The position numbers and the translations under genes were made by a program. From positions 558,001 through 622,000 of the forward strand of contig NZ_CP015114.1 of NCBI RefSeq assembly GCF_001618885.1: a DNA stretch of 64,000 bases, in the 5' to 3' direction. The first letter of the stretch is position 1. Each line of letters opens with the position of its first letter. The notes under the pieces were generated by a model. That model did no database searches, was not told the origin of the DNA, and worked only from the letters and a program-made list of their open reading frames with translations. This stretch comes from Staphylococcus condimenti. Its GTDB lineage: Bacteria; Bacillota; Bacilli; Staphylococcales; Staphylococcaceae. Shown piece by piece: positions 10,248 to 19,059 of this stretch.

Positions 10248-11921
10248 TTAAACTTCTGAAATGATTGGAATAATCATCGGACGTCTTTTAGTATTCTCAA
10301 ATAAGAGTTTACTGATTTTATCACGCATGTTCTGTTTGATTTCAGACCATTCGATACGACGTTCTTGTAAACCTTGCTCTACGATTTCACGAACTTTTTC
10401 TTCCGCTTCTTTCAACAATTCTTCACTTTCACGTACATATACAAATCCGCGTGATTGAATTTCAGGCCCCGCTGCGATTCTTCTATTTTTCGGATCAAGT
10501 GTAACAACTGCAATAAAGATACCATCTTCTGCAAGCAAATGACGATCGCGTAAAACGATATTACCTACATCGCCTACACCAATACCATCAATTAACACAT
10601 TTCCTGATTCTACTTTTTCATTTAAAATCATATCTTCGCCATCATAATTCAACACATCGCCTTTTTCAGCTAAAAAGATTTTCTCAGGCGCAACACCTGC
10701 TTCAGCTGCTAATTTAGCATGTGCAATTTGCATTTTGAACTCGCCTTGGACGGGAATAAAGTATTCTGGCTTCATGATGTTAATCATCATTTTGAGTTCT
10801 TCCATGCAGCCATGGCTGGAAGCGTGGATTTTTTTGTTATTTGGAATAATATCTGCACCAGCACGAGCTAACTCGTTTAATGTATCACCAATGATAACTT
10901 CCATGTTTGCTGAAGCTGTCATGGCTAAAAAGACAGAGTCGCCTGGTTCAATATTCATTATTTTGTGTTTTTGTCTTGCCATTTGATTCAATGCTTCCAC
11001 AGGTTCGCCTTGCATACCTGTCGCAATAATGACAACTTCATTCTTAGGATAATTTTCAACTTCATTAATTGGAATCAATAAATCTTTTGGAATATCAAAA
11101 TATCCCATTTTTCTAGCGATATTAAATGATGATTCTAAAGAACGTCCTAAGAAGGATACTTTACGGTTTAATTTATGTGCAATATTCAATACTTGTTGAA
11201 TGCGAATAAAGTTAGAAGCATAACAAGAAACAATAAGTCTTCCATTCACTTTTGTAAATGCATCTAACATATGAGATTCAATTACATTTTCCGGTGTATT
11301 ATAACCTGGCTTTTCTGCTTCAGTTGAATCACTGATTAATGCAAATACACCTTCTTCGCCAATTTCTGTCATTTTCTTCAAGTCCGGTGCATAGTTACCG
11401 TGCAAGCTTTGATCAAATTTAAACTCACCTGTGTAAACAATTGCACCATATGACGTATGGATTGTTACACCTAAGCTGTCTGGGATACTGTGTGTTGTAT
11501 TGAAGAAAGATACGTTTACATTTTTGAAACGCATGACAGATTCATCATTTACAGTGTAATAGCGAACTTTTTTATTGATATTGCGTTCTTTCATATTTTC
11601 TTTTACTAACGCAAGCGTCAATTTTGAACCATAAACAGGTGCGTCGACTTGTTCTAAAACGTAACTTACCGCACCAATCGCATGTTCATGTCCATGTGTA
11701 AGGAAAATACCTTTTAATTTATCTTTATTTTCTATGACATACTGAATATCTGGAATAACAACATCGACACCCAGCATTTCATCTTCTGGGAACATCAACC
11801 CTGCATCCAGCATAAACATTTCATCGTCTACTTCGACGATATACATATTTTTCGCAATTTCACCCACGCCGCCAAGCGGGATGATGCGAATATCATTATT
11901 CTTTTTCTTTACTAAATTCAA
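10248..11921 (-). CDS. rnjB: Ribonuclease J2
   Basis: 557 residues of metallo-beta-lactamase/beta-CASP type. The metal motif reads [10 protein letters not shown] near residue 75, that is HxHxH rather than the HxHxDH of RNase J1, which identifies the J2 paralogue. RNase J2 forms a complex with RNase J1 in mRNA decay and rRNA maturation, with J1 doing most of the 5'-3' exonuclease work. Later conserved parts include [15 protein letters not shown] near 199 and [11 protein letters not shown] near 370. The start follows a TAGGAGGT site. It is a single gene between terminators. Confidence 0.93.
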   Translation of the reverse strand: MNLVKKKNNDIRIIPLGGVGEIAKNMYIVEVDDEMFMLDAGLMFPEDEMLGVDVVIPDIQYVIENKDKLKGIFLTHGHEHAIGAVSYVLEQVDAPVYGSKLTLALVKENMKERNINKKVRYYTVNDESVMRFKNVNVSFFNTTHSIPDSLGVTIHTSYGAIVYTGEFKFDQSLHGNYAPDLKKMTEIGEEGVFALISDSTEAEKPGYNTPENVIESHMLDAFTKVNGRLIVSCYASNFIRIQQVLNIAHKLNRKVSFLGRSLESSFNIARKMGYFDIPKDLLIPINEVENYPKNEVVIIATGMQGEPVEALNQMARQKHKIMNIEPGDSVFLAMTASANMEVIIGDTLNELARAGADIIPNNKKIHASSHGCMEELKMMINIMKPEYFIPVQGEFKMQIAHAKLAAEAGVAPEKIFLAEKGDVLNYDGEDMILNEKVESGNVLIDGIGVGDVGNIVLRDRHLLAEDGIFIAVVTLDPKNRRIAAGPEIQSRGFVYVRESEELLKEAEEKVREIVEQGLQERRIEWSEIKQNMRDKISKLLFENTKRRPMIIPIISEV

Positions 11922-12045
11922 AATGTTACCTCCTATTTATAATTCCCCGACCATATAAGTATTCATATTACATTATAGGTTAAAGTGAACGCATTGTACA
12001 CTACTTCACACGGGGAACTGAAGGCAACTGTTATGTATATAGAAA

Positions 12046-12089
12046 AAACCAGAAATGTTCCTTTGTTTTAAAAGATAACATTCTGGTTT
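12046..12089 (-). terminator. pnp terminator
   Basis: AAACCAGAA-ATGTT pairs with AACATTCTGGTTT, with one bulge, and is followed on the minus strand by a run of T. It lies directly after the pnp stop. Confidence 0.85.
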
Positions 12090-12096
12090 CACTTTA

Positions 12097-14202
12097 TTAA
12101 TCTTCTTTATTCAATAAGGCACGGTGTGAAGCATTCACTCTGCCTTTGTCATCGATTTCAGTGACTTTGACTTCAATTGTATCTCCCAATTTCAATACAT
12201 CTTCAACTTTATTAATACGTTGATTTGCAATTTGAGAAATGTGCAATAAAGCATCTTTGCCTGGGAAAAGTTCTACAAAAGCACCATATTTTTCAATACG
12301 TCTAACTTTTGCATTATAAACTTGTCCTACTTCAGCTTCACGTGTAATATCTTCAATGATTTCACGTGCGCGATTAATCATATCTTGGTCTACAGCACCG
12401 ATAAAGATTGTACCGTCTTGTTCGATATCCAATTTAACACCAGTTTCATCAATGATTTCATTGATTTTCTTACCGCCAGGTCCAATAACATCTCTGATTT
12501 TTTCAGGTTTGATTGTCATTGTTTCAACTTTAGGTGCATAAGCACTCAATTCAGGACGCGGTTGATCAATTGTTTCAAGCATATGATTCAAGATTGTTAA
12601 GCGTCCTACACGTGCTTGTTCTAAAGCTTCTTCAATAATTTCGCGTGTTAAACCATCAATTTTAATATCCATTTGGATTGCTGTGATACCTTTTTCAGTA
12701 CCTGCTACTTTAAAGTCCATGTCGCCTAAAGCATCTTCCATACCTTGGATATCTGTCAAAATTGTATAGTTATCATCACGTGTAACAAGTCCCATTGCAA
12801 TACCGGCTACAGGTGCTTTAATTGGTACACCGGCATCCATTAATGCAAGTGTAGAACCGCAAATTGATGCTTGAGATGAAGAACCATTAGATTCTAAAAC
12901 TTCACTTACAATACGCACTGTATATGGGAAGTCTTTAGTATCAGGGATAATGTAACGTAATGCACGTTCACCTAAAGCACCATGACCAATTTCACGACGC
13001 CCTGGAGCACGTACTGGTCCAGTTTCACCAACTGAGAAATTAGGGAAATTATAATGATGCATGAAACGTTTTTCTTCTTCTGTTCCTAAACCATCAATCA
13101 ATTGATATTCACTCATAGCACCTAATGTCAATACAGAAAGAGCTTGTGTTTGACCACGTGTGAATAATCCTGAGCCATGAGCACGAGGTAATAGACCTAC
13201 TTCAGAATCAAGCGGACGGATTTCATTCGGTTTACGACCATCTGGACGAACTTTTTCATCTGCGATTTGACGGCGTACTTCTTCTTTCACTAAATCATTT
13301 AAGATTGAGTTGACTTCTGCGATTACTTCATCATTGTCTGGATTTTCTTCATCTTCAAATTCAGCAATAATTTCATCACGGATTGCATCTATGTTTTCTT
13401 CACGTTCTTTCTTATCGAATGTTTGGATAGCATCTTTCAATCCTTTTTCTTCTGTTAAAGTAGTAACTTTGTCTTCTACTTCAGCATTGCGCTCTTTAGG
13501 AATGAATTCAGTTTTTTCAGGTTGAAGATAATCAATGATTTCTTGTTGGAAGTCAACTAATCTCTTGATTTCTTCGTGACCGAAAAAGATAGCGTCTAGC
13601 ATCTCTTTTTCAGTGATTTCACTTGCGCCTGCTTCAACCATGTTTACAGCATCTCTATGACCTGCAACTTCTAAATCCAAACGAGAAACTTCTTTTTGTT
13701 CCACTGTCGGGTTAATCACGTATTCTCCATCAATATATCCGACATTAACACCTGCAATCGGACCTTGGAATGGAATATCAGAAACACTCAATGCCATAGA
13801 TGAACCGATCATCGCAGCCATTTCAGGTGAGCAATCAGGATCAGCACTCAATACCATATTAATTATTTGAACGTCATGTCTATAACCTTTAGGGAATAAC
13901 GGACGTATTGGTCTATCGATTAAACGTGCAGTTAATGTTGCTTCATCAGCTGGACGGCCTTCACGTTTTTTAAAGCCTCCAGGAATTTTACCTGCAGCAT
14001 ACATTTTTTCTTCATAGTTCACCATTAATGGGAAGAAGTCGCCGTCACGTGGTTCTTTTGATGCAGTCGCTGTAGATAACACAACTGTGTCACCATAACG
14101 TACGAGCACCGCGCCATTTGCTTGTTTCGCCATCTGTCCTGTTTCTATCGACAATGGTCGGTTAGCCCATTCAGTCTTAAACACTTTCTTTTCTTGAGAC
14201 AT
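12097..14202 (-). CDS. pnp: Polyribonucleotide nucleotidyltransferase (PNPase)
   Basis: 701 residues: two RNase PH-like cores (about residues 10-220 and 310-540), a helical linker, a KH domain (about 555-615 with [16 protein letters not shown]) and a C-terminal S1 domain (about 620-695, [20 protein letters not shown]). It is a phosphorolytic 3'-5' exoribonuclease of the degradosome. The start MSQEKKVF is chosen because AGGAGAT lies just upstream; the longer frame has no ribosome site and extends beyond the family N-terminus. It follows rpsO, as in most Firmicutes. Confidence 0.95.
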   Translation of the reverse strand: MSQEKKVFKTEWANRPLSIETGQMAKQANGAVLVRYGDTVVLSTATASKEPRDGDFFPLMVNYEEKMYAAGKIPGGFKKREGRPADEATLTARLIDRPIRPLFPKGYRHDVQIINMVLSADPDCSPEMAAMIGSSMALSVSDIPFQGPIAGVNVGYIDGEYVINPTVEQKEVSRLDLEVAGHRDAVNMVEAGASEITEKEMLDAIFFGHEEIKRLVDFQQEIIDYLQPEKTEFIPKERNAEVEDKVTTLTEEKGLKDAIQTFDKKEREENIDAIRDEIIAEFEDEENPDNDEVIAEVNSILNDLVKEEVRRQIADEKVRPDGRKPNEIRPLDSEVGLLPRAHGSGLFTRGQTQALSVLTLGAMSEYQLIDGLGTEEEKRFMHHYNFPNFSVGETGPVRAPGRREIGHGALGERALRYIIPDTKDFPYTVRIVSEVLESNGSSSQASICGSTLALMDAGVPIKAPVAGIAMGLVTRDDNYTILTDIQGMEDALGDMDFKVAGTEKGITAIQMDIKIDGLTREIIEEALEQARVGRLTILNHMLETIDQPRPELSAYAPKVETMTIKPEKIRDVIGPGGKKINEIIDETGVKLDIEQDGTIFIGAVDQDMINRAREIIEDITREAEVGQVYNAKVRRIEKYGAFVELFPGKDALLHISQIANQRINKVEDVLKLGDTIEVKVTEIDDKGRVNASHRALLNKED

Positions 14203-14300
14203 TAGGAATCTCCTTTCTATTACTACCTCTTTTACATTTAATACTTCTATCATATCATTTACTGGCTCATAATTATATTCCAGTTTCTATCTGCCCTATA

Positions 14301-14334
14301 AAAAAAGGAAAGAAACCAACGATGGTTCTTTCCT
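14301..14334 (-). terminator. rpsO terminator
   Basis: AGGAAAGAAACCA and TGGTTCTTTCCT form a stem with one bulge and a four-base loop. On the minus strand it is followed by seven T. It separates rpsO from pnp. Confidence 0.9.
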
Positions 14335-14366
14335 CTAAATGGTATCAGTTTAATTACTTCAAAAGA

Positions 14367-14636
14367 TTAACGACGGATACCTAATGATTTGATTAATTCA
14401 CGGTAACGTTGAATATCTTTTTTACGTAAGTAGTTTAATAAATGTCTACGACGACCTACCATTTTTAATAAGCCACGACGTGAATGGTGGTCTTTTTTGT
14501 GTGTACGTAAGTGATCGTTTAATGCGTTGATTTCAGCAGTTAATACAGCAATTTGTACCTCTGGTGAACCAGTATCAGTTTCGTGTACACGGTATTCTTT
14601 AATGATTTCGTCTTTACGTTCTTGTGAAATTGCCAT
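14367..14636 (-). CDS. rpsO: 30S ribosomal protein S15
   Basis: 89 residues, the standard length. S15 binds the central domain of 16S rRNA early in 30S assembly and makes an intersubunit bridge. The typical [19 protein letters not shown] and [10 protein letters not shown] stretches are complete. The ATG start (MAISQERK) has AAAGGAGG 9 bases upstream; the longer reading begins two codons earlier at TTG with poor spacing. Confidence 0.97.
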   Translation of the reverse strand: MAISQERKDEIIKEYRVHETDTGSPEVQIAVLTAEINALNDHLRTHKKDHHSRRGLLKMVGRRRHLLNYLRKKDIQRYRELIKSLGIRR

Positions 14637-14654
14637 AGTCAATTTCCTCCTTTA

Positions 14655-14725
14655 ATTTTATATAGTCTCCTCAGTCTGAGTGAGGCGTCGGAGTCTCGAC
14701 CTACCAAGATAGAGGACTGTTTGTT
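14655..14725 (-). promoter_or_regulatory. Structured rpsO leader (candidate S15 autoregulatory site)
   Basis: On the minus strand the leader contains complementary segments (AGTCCTC near its 5' side, GAGGAGACT near its 3' side, and CGAGACTCCG between them) that can fold into a multi-stem structure ending about 20 bases before the ribosome site. S15 represses its own mRNA in several bacteria, including Bacillaceae. The role here is inferred from position and fold potential only. Confidence 0.5.
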
Positions 14726-14760
14726 TTCAATCTGATTGCAATATATGCAATCATTCCGAC

Positions 14761-15735
14761 CTAAATATTATATGATACTTCATCACCGAAATCAACAGAT
14801 AATAAATATTTCGCTTGTTCTTTATCTTTGTTCATTTGTTCAACGAGCGGATCAATACCATCAAATTTAATTTCAGGACGTAAATAATGATGCCAGAAAA
14901 CAACAACACGTTCTCCGTAAATATCTTCATCAAAATCAAAAATATTCACTTCAATAACTACGTGAGATTTTTTAGGGTCATGGAATGTCGGTTTAACCCC
15001 CACATTACAAACACCGCGGAAAATTCGTTGTTCTGCTCCAATCGCTAAGCTCACAGCATAAACCCCTTTTTTCGGAAGCACGTAATCATCACTCGGCTCA
15101 ATGTTTGCTGTTGGGAATCCGATAGTACGGCCGCGTTTCTCGCCTTGAACGACTGTACCTTTAATACGGTATCGGTAGCCTAATTCTTCATTAGCTTTTT
15201 TCAAATTGCCTTCTTTTAAAGCGCGACGAATTTCTGTCGTTGAAATTTTTTCTGAATACATTTCTTGTTTACTTACCACTGTCGTATTAAAATGCTCCTT
15301 CAGCTCTTTTAACACAGACATATTGCCTTTCCCATGTTTTCCAAACGTAAAATCAAAGCCTGCAATCACTTCTTTAACATGATTAGCTACAAGATATTGT
15401 TCTACAAACTCTTCAATCGAACAATCTGCGAATTTAGAAGTAAAGTTCACAATGATAACATAATCAATATTATAAGCTTCAAGAATCTCTATTTTATCTG
15501 ATAAAGGGGTCAGATAATCCGTTCTTTTTTGTTTTGGATTCAATACCACTGATGGATGAGGATCAAATGTCATCACTGCTTTTTTTAAGTTTTCCTTTTC
15601 AGCAATTTCATTCAACGCATGAAAAACTTGCGCATGTCCTTTATGCAGTCCATCAAAGAAGCCTAATGCCATCGCAACGTCTTCTTTTATATATTGCTCT
15701 GGTTGAATTGGATGTGTAATTTCTATCACTTTCAT
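14761..15735 (-). CDS. ribF: Bifunctional riboflavin kinase / FAD synthetase
   Basis: 324 residues. The N-terminal FMN adenylyltransferase half has GFFDGLHKGH near residue 26 and a second nucleotide motif ISTTEIRRALKEG near 164. The C-terminal riboflavin kinase half has KRGRTIGFPTANI near 200. It converts riboflavin to FMN and then FAD in the cytosol. It lies 15 bases after truB, as in other Firmicutes, and is probably cotranscribed with it. Confidence 0.95.
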   Translation of the reverse strand: MKVIEITHPIQPEQYIKEDVAMALGFFDGLHKGHAQVFHALNEIAEKENLKKAVMTFDPHPSVVLNPKQKRTDYLTPLSDKIEILEAYNIDYVIIVNFTSKFADCSIEEFVEQYLVANHVKEVIAGFDFTFGKHGKGNMSVLKELKEHFNTTVVSKQEMYSEKISTTEIRRALKEGNLKKANEELGYRYRIKGTVVQGEKRGRTIGFPTANIEPSDDYVLPKKGVYAVSLAIGAEQRIFRGVCNVGVKPTFHDPKKSHVVIEVNIFDFDEDIYGERVVVFWHHYLRPEIKFDGIDPLVEQMNKDKEQAKYLLSVDFGDEVSYNI

Positions 15736-15750
15736 AAGTGTGCCTCTCCT

Positions 15751-16665
15751 TTAATTAAAAACTTTCTTCGGCTTGATTTCATTTGGTTTTTCAGAATGCG
15801 GTATATACAATGCTAATGCTTTGTCAGTATCACTATCAACTAATACCGTCACACCTTCAATCGCTTCTGTAAAATCATTTTTATAAAACTTCTGCCCATT
15901 TAAAATGCGTTTTTTCATCTCTGGGTTACTAATACGAATATGAGGTAATCCCTTCAATCCATATTCTATAGGAAATAAGCGTTCCTGTAATGATTCTTGC
16001 TTAAAAAGATGATCAACCTCATCTAATTTCAAACTATCTTTTATTTGGAATCCGCCGCTCTCAATACGAGTAAGCAGTGACATGTGTGCCGGATAATTCA
16101 ATACGTTTCCGATATCTGTTGCTAGTGTACGGATATACGTACCTTTACCGCATCGAATCAAGATGTTAAAACTGCATATACCATCATGAAATTCAGGTTC
16201 TGATGTTCGTTCAATTTCATAAATTTTCACTTTACGTTTTGGTCTTTCAACCGTCTCGTTATTGCGAGCATATTCATATAACTTGCGCCCGTTTACTTTT
16301 ACTGAGGAATACATAGGTGGAATCTGTTCAATTTCACCTTTAAATGATTGAATTGCTGCATCTATTTCTTGAGTTGATAATTGGTCTTGTTCTACATTCC
16401 GTTTCTCTAACACTTCACCAGTTTGATCTTCAGTTGTTGTACTGTAACCAATCGTAACTTCAGCCTCATAGGCTTTTCCCATATCCATAATATAATCACT
16501 TACTTTAGTCGCATTCCCGATACATACAGGTAATACACCATCCACTTCTGGATCTAATGTACCTGTATGGCCAACTTTTTTAGTATGTAAAATTTTGCGT
16601 AGTTTAAAGACGACATCGTGACTTGTAAGACCACGTTCTTTAAAAACAGGTAAAATACCCTCCAT
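15751..16665 (-). CDS. truB: tRNA pseudouridine-55 synthase TruB
   Basis: 304 residues. The catalytic aspartate lies in [15 protein letters not shown] near residue 36, with the family motifs [16 protein letters not shown] near 120 and [16 protein letters not shown] near 170. It makes pseudouridine 55 in the T-loop of tRNAs. The start MEGILPVF follows GAGGTG at good spacing; the longer reading begins at a GTG inside that site. It belongs to the rbfA-truB-ribF transcript. Confidence 0.95.
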   Translation of the reverse strand: MEGILPVFKERGLTSHDVVFKLRKILHTKKVGHTGTLDPEVDGVLPVCIGNATKVSDYIMDMGKAYEAEVTIGYSTTTEDQTGEVLEKRNVEQDQLSTQEIDAAIQSFKGEIEQIPPMYSSVKVNGRKLYEYARNNETVERPKRKVKIYEIERTSEPEFHDGICSFNILIRCGKGTYIRTLATDIGNVLNYPAHMSLLTRIESGGFQIKDSLKLDEVDHLFKQESLQERLFPIEYGLKGLPHIRISNPEMKKRILNGQKFYKNDFTEAIEGVTVLVDSDTDKALALYIPHSEKPNEIKPKKVFN

Positions 16666-16765
16666 ATTAAACACCTCAAATTTAATTCCTACCGTATCTA
16701 TTTTACATCAGTTTTATCTTTAGAAATAGTAAAAATAAACAAATTTTAATTTTTACATATTAAAA

Positions 16766-16798
16766 AGCTGCATCTCCCCTTTAGAGAAATACAGCTTG
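16766..16798 (-). terminator. Hairpin after rbfA
   Basis: AAGCTGCATCTC and GAGAAATACAGCTT form an imperfect stem followed on the minus strand by T5. It lies between rbfA and truB and may be a partial terminator, since truB has no evident promoter of its own. Confidence 0.6.
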
Positions 16799-16814
16799 TA
16801 GTATTTAAAATTCA

Positions 16815-17162
16815 TTAATCATTTTTGTGTAAGTCTTGAATCATTTTTTCAATTTTATTTCCGTATTCAATTGAATGATCATATTCAAATTGTAAGTCTG
16901 GAATAATTCTCAAACGCATTCTTGAGCCTAATTCAGATTTAATAAATCCTTTTGCTTTTTCTAGCGCTTTAAATGTGTCATCGACTTCTTTTTCATTACC
17001 TAAAACTGTTAAATAAACTTTAGCCAATGATAAATCGTTAGTGACTTGAACATCTGTAATCGTAATAAATCCGATTCTTGGATCTTTAACTTTATTATTG
17101 ATGATGTCCATCAATTCTTTTTTCATTTGTTCACCAACGCGCTCTGCTCTCATTTTACTCAT
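16815..17162 (-). CDS. rbfA: 30S ribosome-binding factor RbfA
   Basis: 115 residues, complete KH-like RbfA fold ([20 protein letters not shown] at the start, [17 protein letters not shown] near residue 83). RbfA helps late maturation of the 16S 5' end and cold adaptation. In most staphylococci it directly follows infB; here 3.8 kb with three other genes lies between. It has its own near-consensus promoter and a CCTC-complement ribosome site. Confidence 0.95.
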   Translation of the reverse strand: MSKMRAERVGEQMKKELMDIINNKVKDPRIGFITITDVQVTNDLSLAKVYLTVLGNEKEVDDTFKALEKAKGFIKSELGSRMRLRIIPDLQFEYDHSIEYGNKIEKMIQDLHKND

Positions 17163-17212
17163 CTATTTCACCTCTTCTAACTTCTGCATTTAACGATTTG
17201 CTTCAGTCCAAA

Positions 17213-17241
17213 ATTATAAACTATAATCGCCTTATTGACAA
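17213..17241 (-). promoter_or_regulatory. rbfA promoter
   Basis: TTGTCA (minus strand, 17236-17241) and TATAAT (17213-17218) are separated by exactly 17 bases, about 50 bases before the rbfA ATG. This strong promoter can drive rbfA-truB-ribF independently of infB. Confidence 0.75.
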
Positions 17242-17635
17242 AGTTTTTCCCTTGAAGCGGCAGATTTAATCATGATTCAAGATAAAACAGATTGTAAAGA
17301 TACAGTTAAGCAAGTAAAGAATGCGTAAATGTTTAACGCTACATTTCAAAATAAAGTTTACATTTCATTTCAACGCACAACTGTGAAATGCTTTTTAATT
17401 CTATTTTATATTAAAAGTATTGATATTATAACGTTTTTTGAAAGTTATAATGTCTTATAGCTTTAATGATTGTTGCCTAACTGTATAAAATTGGGCAGGA
17501 TATACTAATTTCCAGCGTTTCATTTTTATTTTACATTTCAATTTGTCGCTTCTTTTTTGCGTGATTGTTTTATCAAAATTTAAATATTTTTCTTTCATCC
17601 TGAAAAATTAACTTTTTATGTTTTCTTATTAAAAT
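17242..17635. other. Gene-free stretch between rbfA and the VOC gene
   Basis: About 390 bases, very A/T-rich, with no supported gene. A plus-strand run of 19 codons starting with MIQDKTDCKD near 17270 has no ribosome site and no family resemblance I recognise. Short direct repeats of TACATTTCA occur near 17340 and 17358. Confidence 0.6.
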
Positions 17636-17666
17636 AGCTCACCTATGAATAACTCATAGATAAGCT
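17636..17666 (-). terminator. Terminator after the VOC gene
   Basis: AGCTCACCTATGA and TCATAGATAAGCT form a 13-base stem with two wobble or mismatch positions and a 5-base loop. On the minus strand it is followed by ATTTTAAT. It ends the islet transcript before rbfA. Confidence 0.7.
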
Positions 17667-17681
17667 GTTTATCTTAAATAC

Positions 17682-18059
17682 TTATGCCATAACGATGATA
17701 TTAAAATAATGTCCATCAATATCTTGAAATGAAAAACCATAGAAATTATTTCTCACTTTAGGGGTATCTTCAATAATACCGCCTGCTGCTTCTACTTTCT
17801 TAGCTAACTCATCCGCTTCTTCTTCTGTTTTCACTGACAAGGATATTAATACATCATTACCAGATGCTTCTTGTCCTACGTATTGATTAAATCGCTCTCT
17901 TGGTACAACCATGACAGGCGAGCCTGTTTGAGCTTTAAATCCAAACATTTCTCCTTCTTGTTCTGGTTGTTGGATAATCGTAAAACCGATATCTTTATAA
18001 AACTTCATACTTTTATCTAAATCGTCACACCCTAAATTAAACCAAATATTCGTCAACAT
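17682..18059 (-). CDS. VOC-family (glyoxalase/bleomycin-resistance fold) protein
   Basis: 125 residues forming one vicinal-oxygen-chelate module pair: an N-terminal beta-alpha-beta repeat (NIWFNLGCDDLDKSMKFYKD) and a C-terminal one ending in FQDIDGHYFNII. Candidate metal ligands are sparse, so the activity is unclear; it may be a binding protein or an isomerase/dioxygenase-like enzyme. It stands alone between terminators, downstream of the SSL gene and upstream of rbfA. It is part of, or next to, the inserted segment between infB and rbfA. Confidence 0.75.
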   Translation of the reverse strand: MLTNIWFNLGCDDLDKSMKFYKDIGFTIIQQPEQEGEMFGFKAQTGSPVMVVPRERFNQYVGQEASGNDVLISLSVKTEEEADELAKKVEAAGGIIEDTPKVRNNFYGFSFQDIDGHYFNIIVMA

Positions 18060-18144
18060 AAAAACCTCTCCATCTCATTTGTTATTTCTTTTACTTTACC
18101 ACTCTTTAAATGAATTAGTGCTAAGATAGAGGAATTACATAAAA

Positions 18145-18184
18145 AGAGACAGTACACAAAATCATACGATTTGTCCCTGTCTCT
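18145..18184 (-). terminator. Terminator after the SSL gene
   Basis: AGAGACAG (18145-18152) pairs with CTGTCTCT (18177-18184), with a further inner AAATC/GATTT stem. On the minus strand T5 follows. It lies 9 bases after the SSL stop codon. Confidence 0.88.
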
Positions 18185-18192
18185 CAGTTGAA

Positions 18193-18957
18193 TTATTTAG
18201 TTAAAGTAACTTCAATATATTGAATATCAGTTGAATTGATAACATCGCTCATGCGATTGTCTTGAAGTTTTTTATGGAGTTCGAAAGTATTACGTCCGCC
18301 ATTATTTAAATGAACAATTATTGTTCCATCACTATACTGACTCTTGTATAAACCTTTTTGATCAATAAGTAATTTACGTAATTTAAAGTCTACTTCTTTC
18401 AATGATACTTCCTCTTTATTAAAATTAATGCCATTCAACGACTCATCTTTAGTAACTCCATTTTCAGTTGTTTTCACACTTATATATGGAGTTTTAATAG
18501 GGTCTTTATAAGATTTTGTATTAGTTTTAGTTACTCCGCCAATTGAACTTTCAGTTGTACCACGATCAGAAGTATTTTCTCTTACAACGAAAACATCTAA
18601 ACCAGGATTTCCATTATCATCTGTTTTATACTTAGAGAAAGAATTGGGTGATACAGTAACAAGTGTTTCACCTACTCCTCCTTTCGGTACAAATTCCAAC
18701 TTATTACTATCTTTTGTATAACCAGTTAAATTTGTTAATTCTGTTGTTTGTTGAGTATAGTATCCTAATAAAACATTTTTATCTTCTCTATCTGCCTTAT
18801 TAACATTTGTATTTTGTTGTGTTTGTTTCGGTTTTTGATCTAAACCTAATGTATGGCGTACTAATGAAATTTCTGAAGCTTGAGCAGTACTTGTAAATAA
18901 ACCAGTACCTATAACTAATGATGCTAAACTTGCTTTAATAATTGCTGTCTTTTTCAT
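18193..18957 (-). CDS. Staphylococcal superantigen-like protein (SSL/exotoxin family)
   Basis: 254 residues. A Sec signal peptide ends near ...TSTAQA-SEIS (residues 1-27). A linker of about 30 residues rich in Gln and Asn follows. Next is an OB-fold half (about 60-155, starting NVLLGYYTQQTTELTNLTGY) and a C-terminal beta-grasp half (about 165-254). The latter has the family signature SLKEVDFKLRKLLIDQKGLY, then GTIIVHLNNGG, and ends with DIQYIEVTLTK. SSLs are secreted immune evasion proteins that bind IgA, complement, TLR2 or sialylated receptors; they lack T-cell mitogenicity. The target here cannot be told. It lies just downstream of the vWbp-like gene. CGGAGGAAC precedes the ATG. Confidence 0.9.
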   Translation of the reverse strand: MKKTAIIKASLASLVIGTGLFTSTAQASEISLVRHTLGLDQKPKQTQQNTNVNKADREDKNVLLGYYTQQTTELTNLTGYTKDSNKLEFVPKGGVGETLVTVSPNSFSKYKTDDNGNPGLDVFVVRENTSDRGTTESSIGGVTKTNTKSYKDPIKTPYISVKTTENGVTKDESLNGINFNKEEVSLKEVDFKLRKLLIDQKGLYKSQYSDGTIIVHLNNGGRNTFELHKKLQDNRMSDVINSTDIQYIEVTLTK

Positions 18958-19035
18958 GATGTTCCTCCGAATAATATAATATTTACTACACGAATATCAT
19001 AATATTTTAATGACAAAGATAGAATTAACCAATTA

Positions 19036-19051
19036 TAAACTAATATTTAAC
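19036..19051 (-). promoter_or_regulatory. Candidate SaeR-binding direct repeat upstream of the SSL gene
   Basis: On the minus strand the sequence is GTTAA-ATATTA-GTTTA, one base from the S. aureus SaeR consensus GTTAA-N6-GTTAA. It starts 9 bases after the vWbp stop and ends 8 bases upstream of a weak -35 (TTAATT), 18 bases from TATTAT (18999-19004). This is the position expected for an activator. SaeRS controls ssl and coagulase genes in S. aureus. Whether this species has SaeRS is not visible here. Confidence 0.5.
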
Positions 19052-19059
19052 TTATTGGA

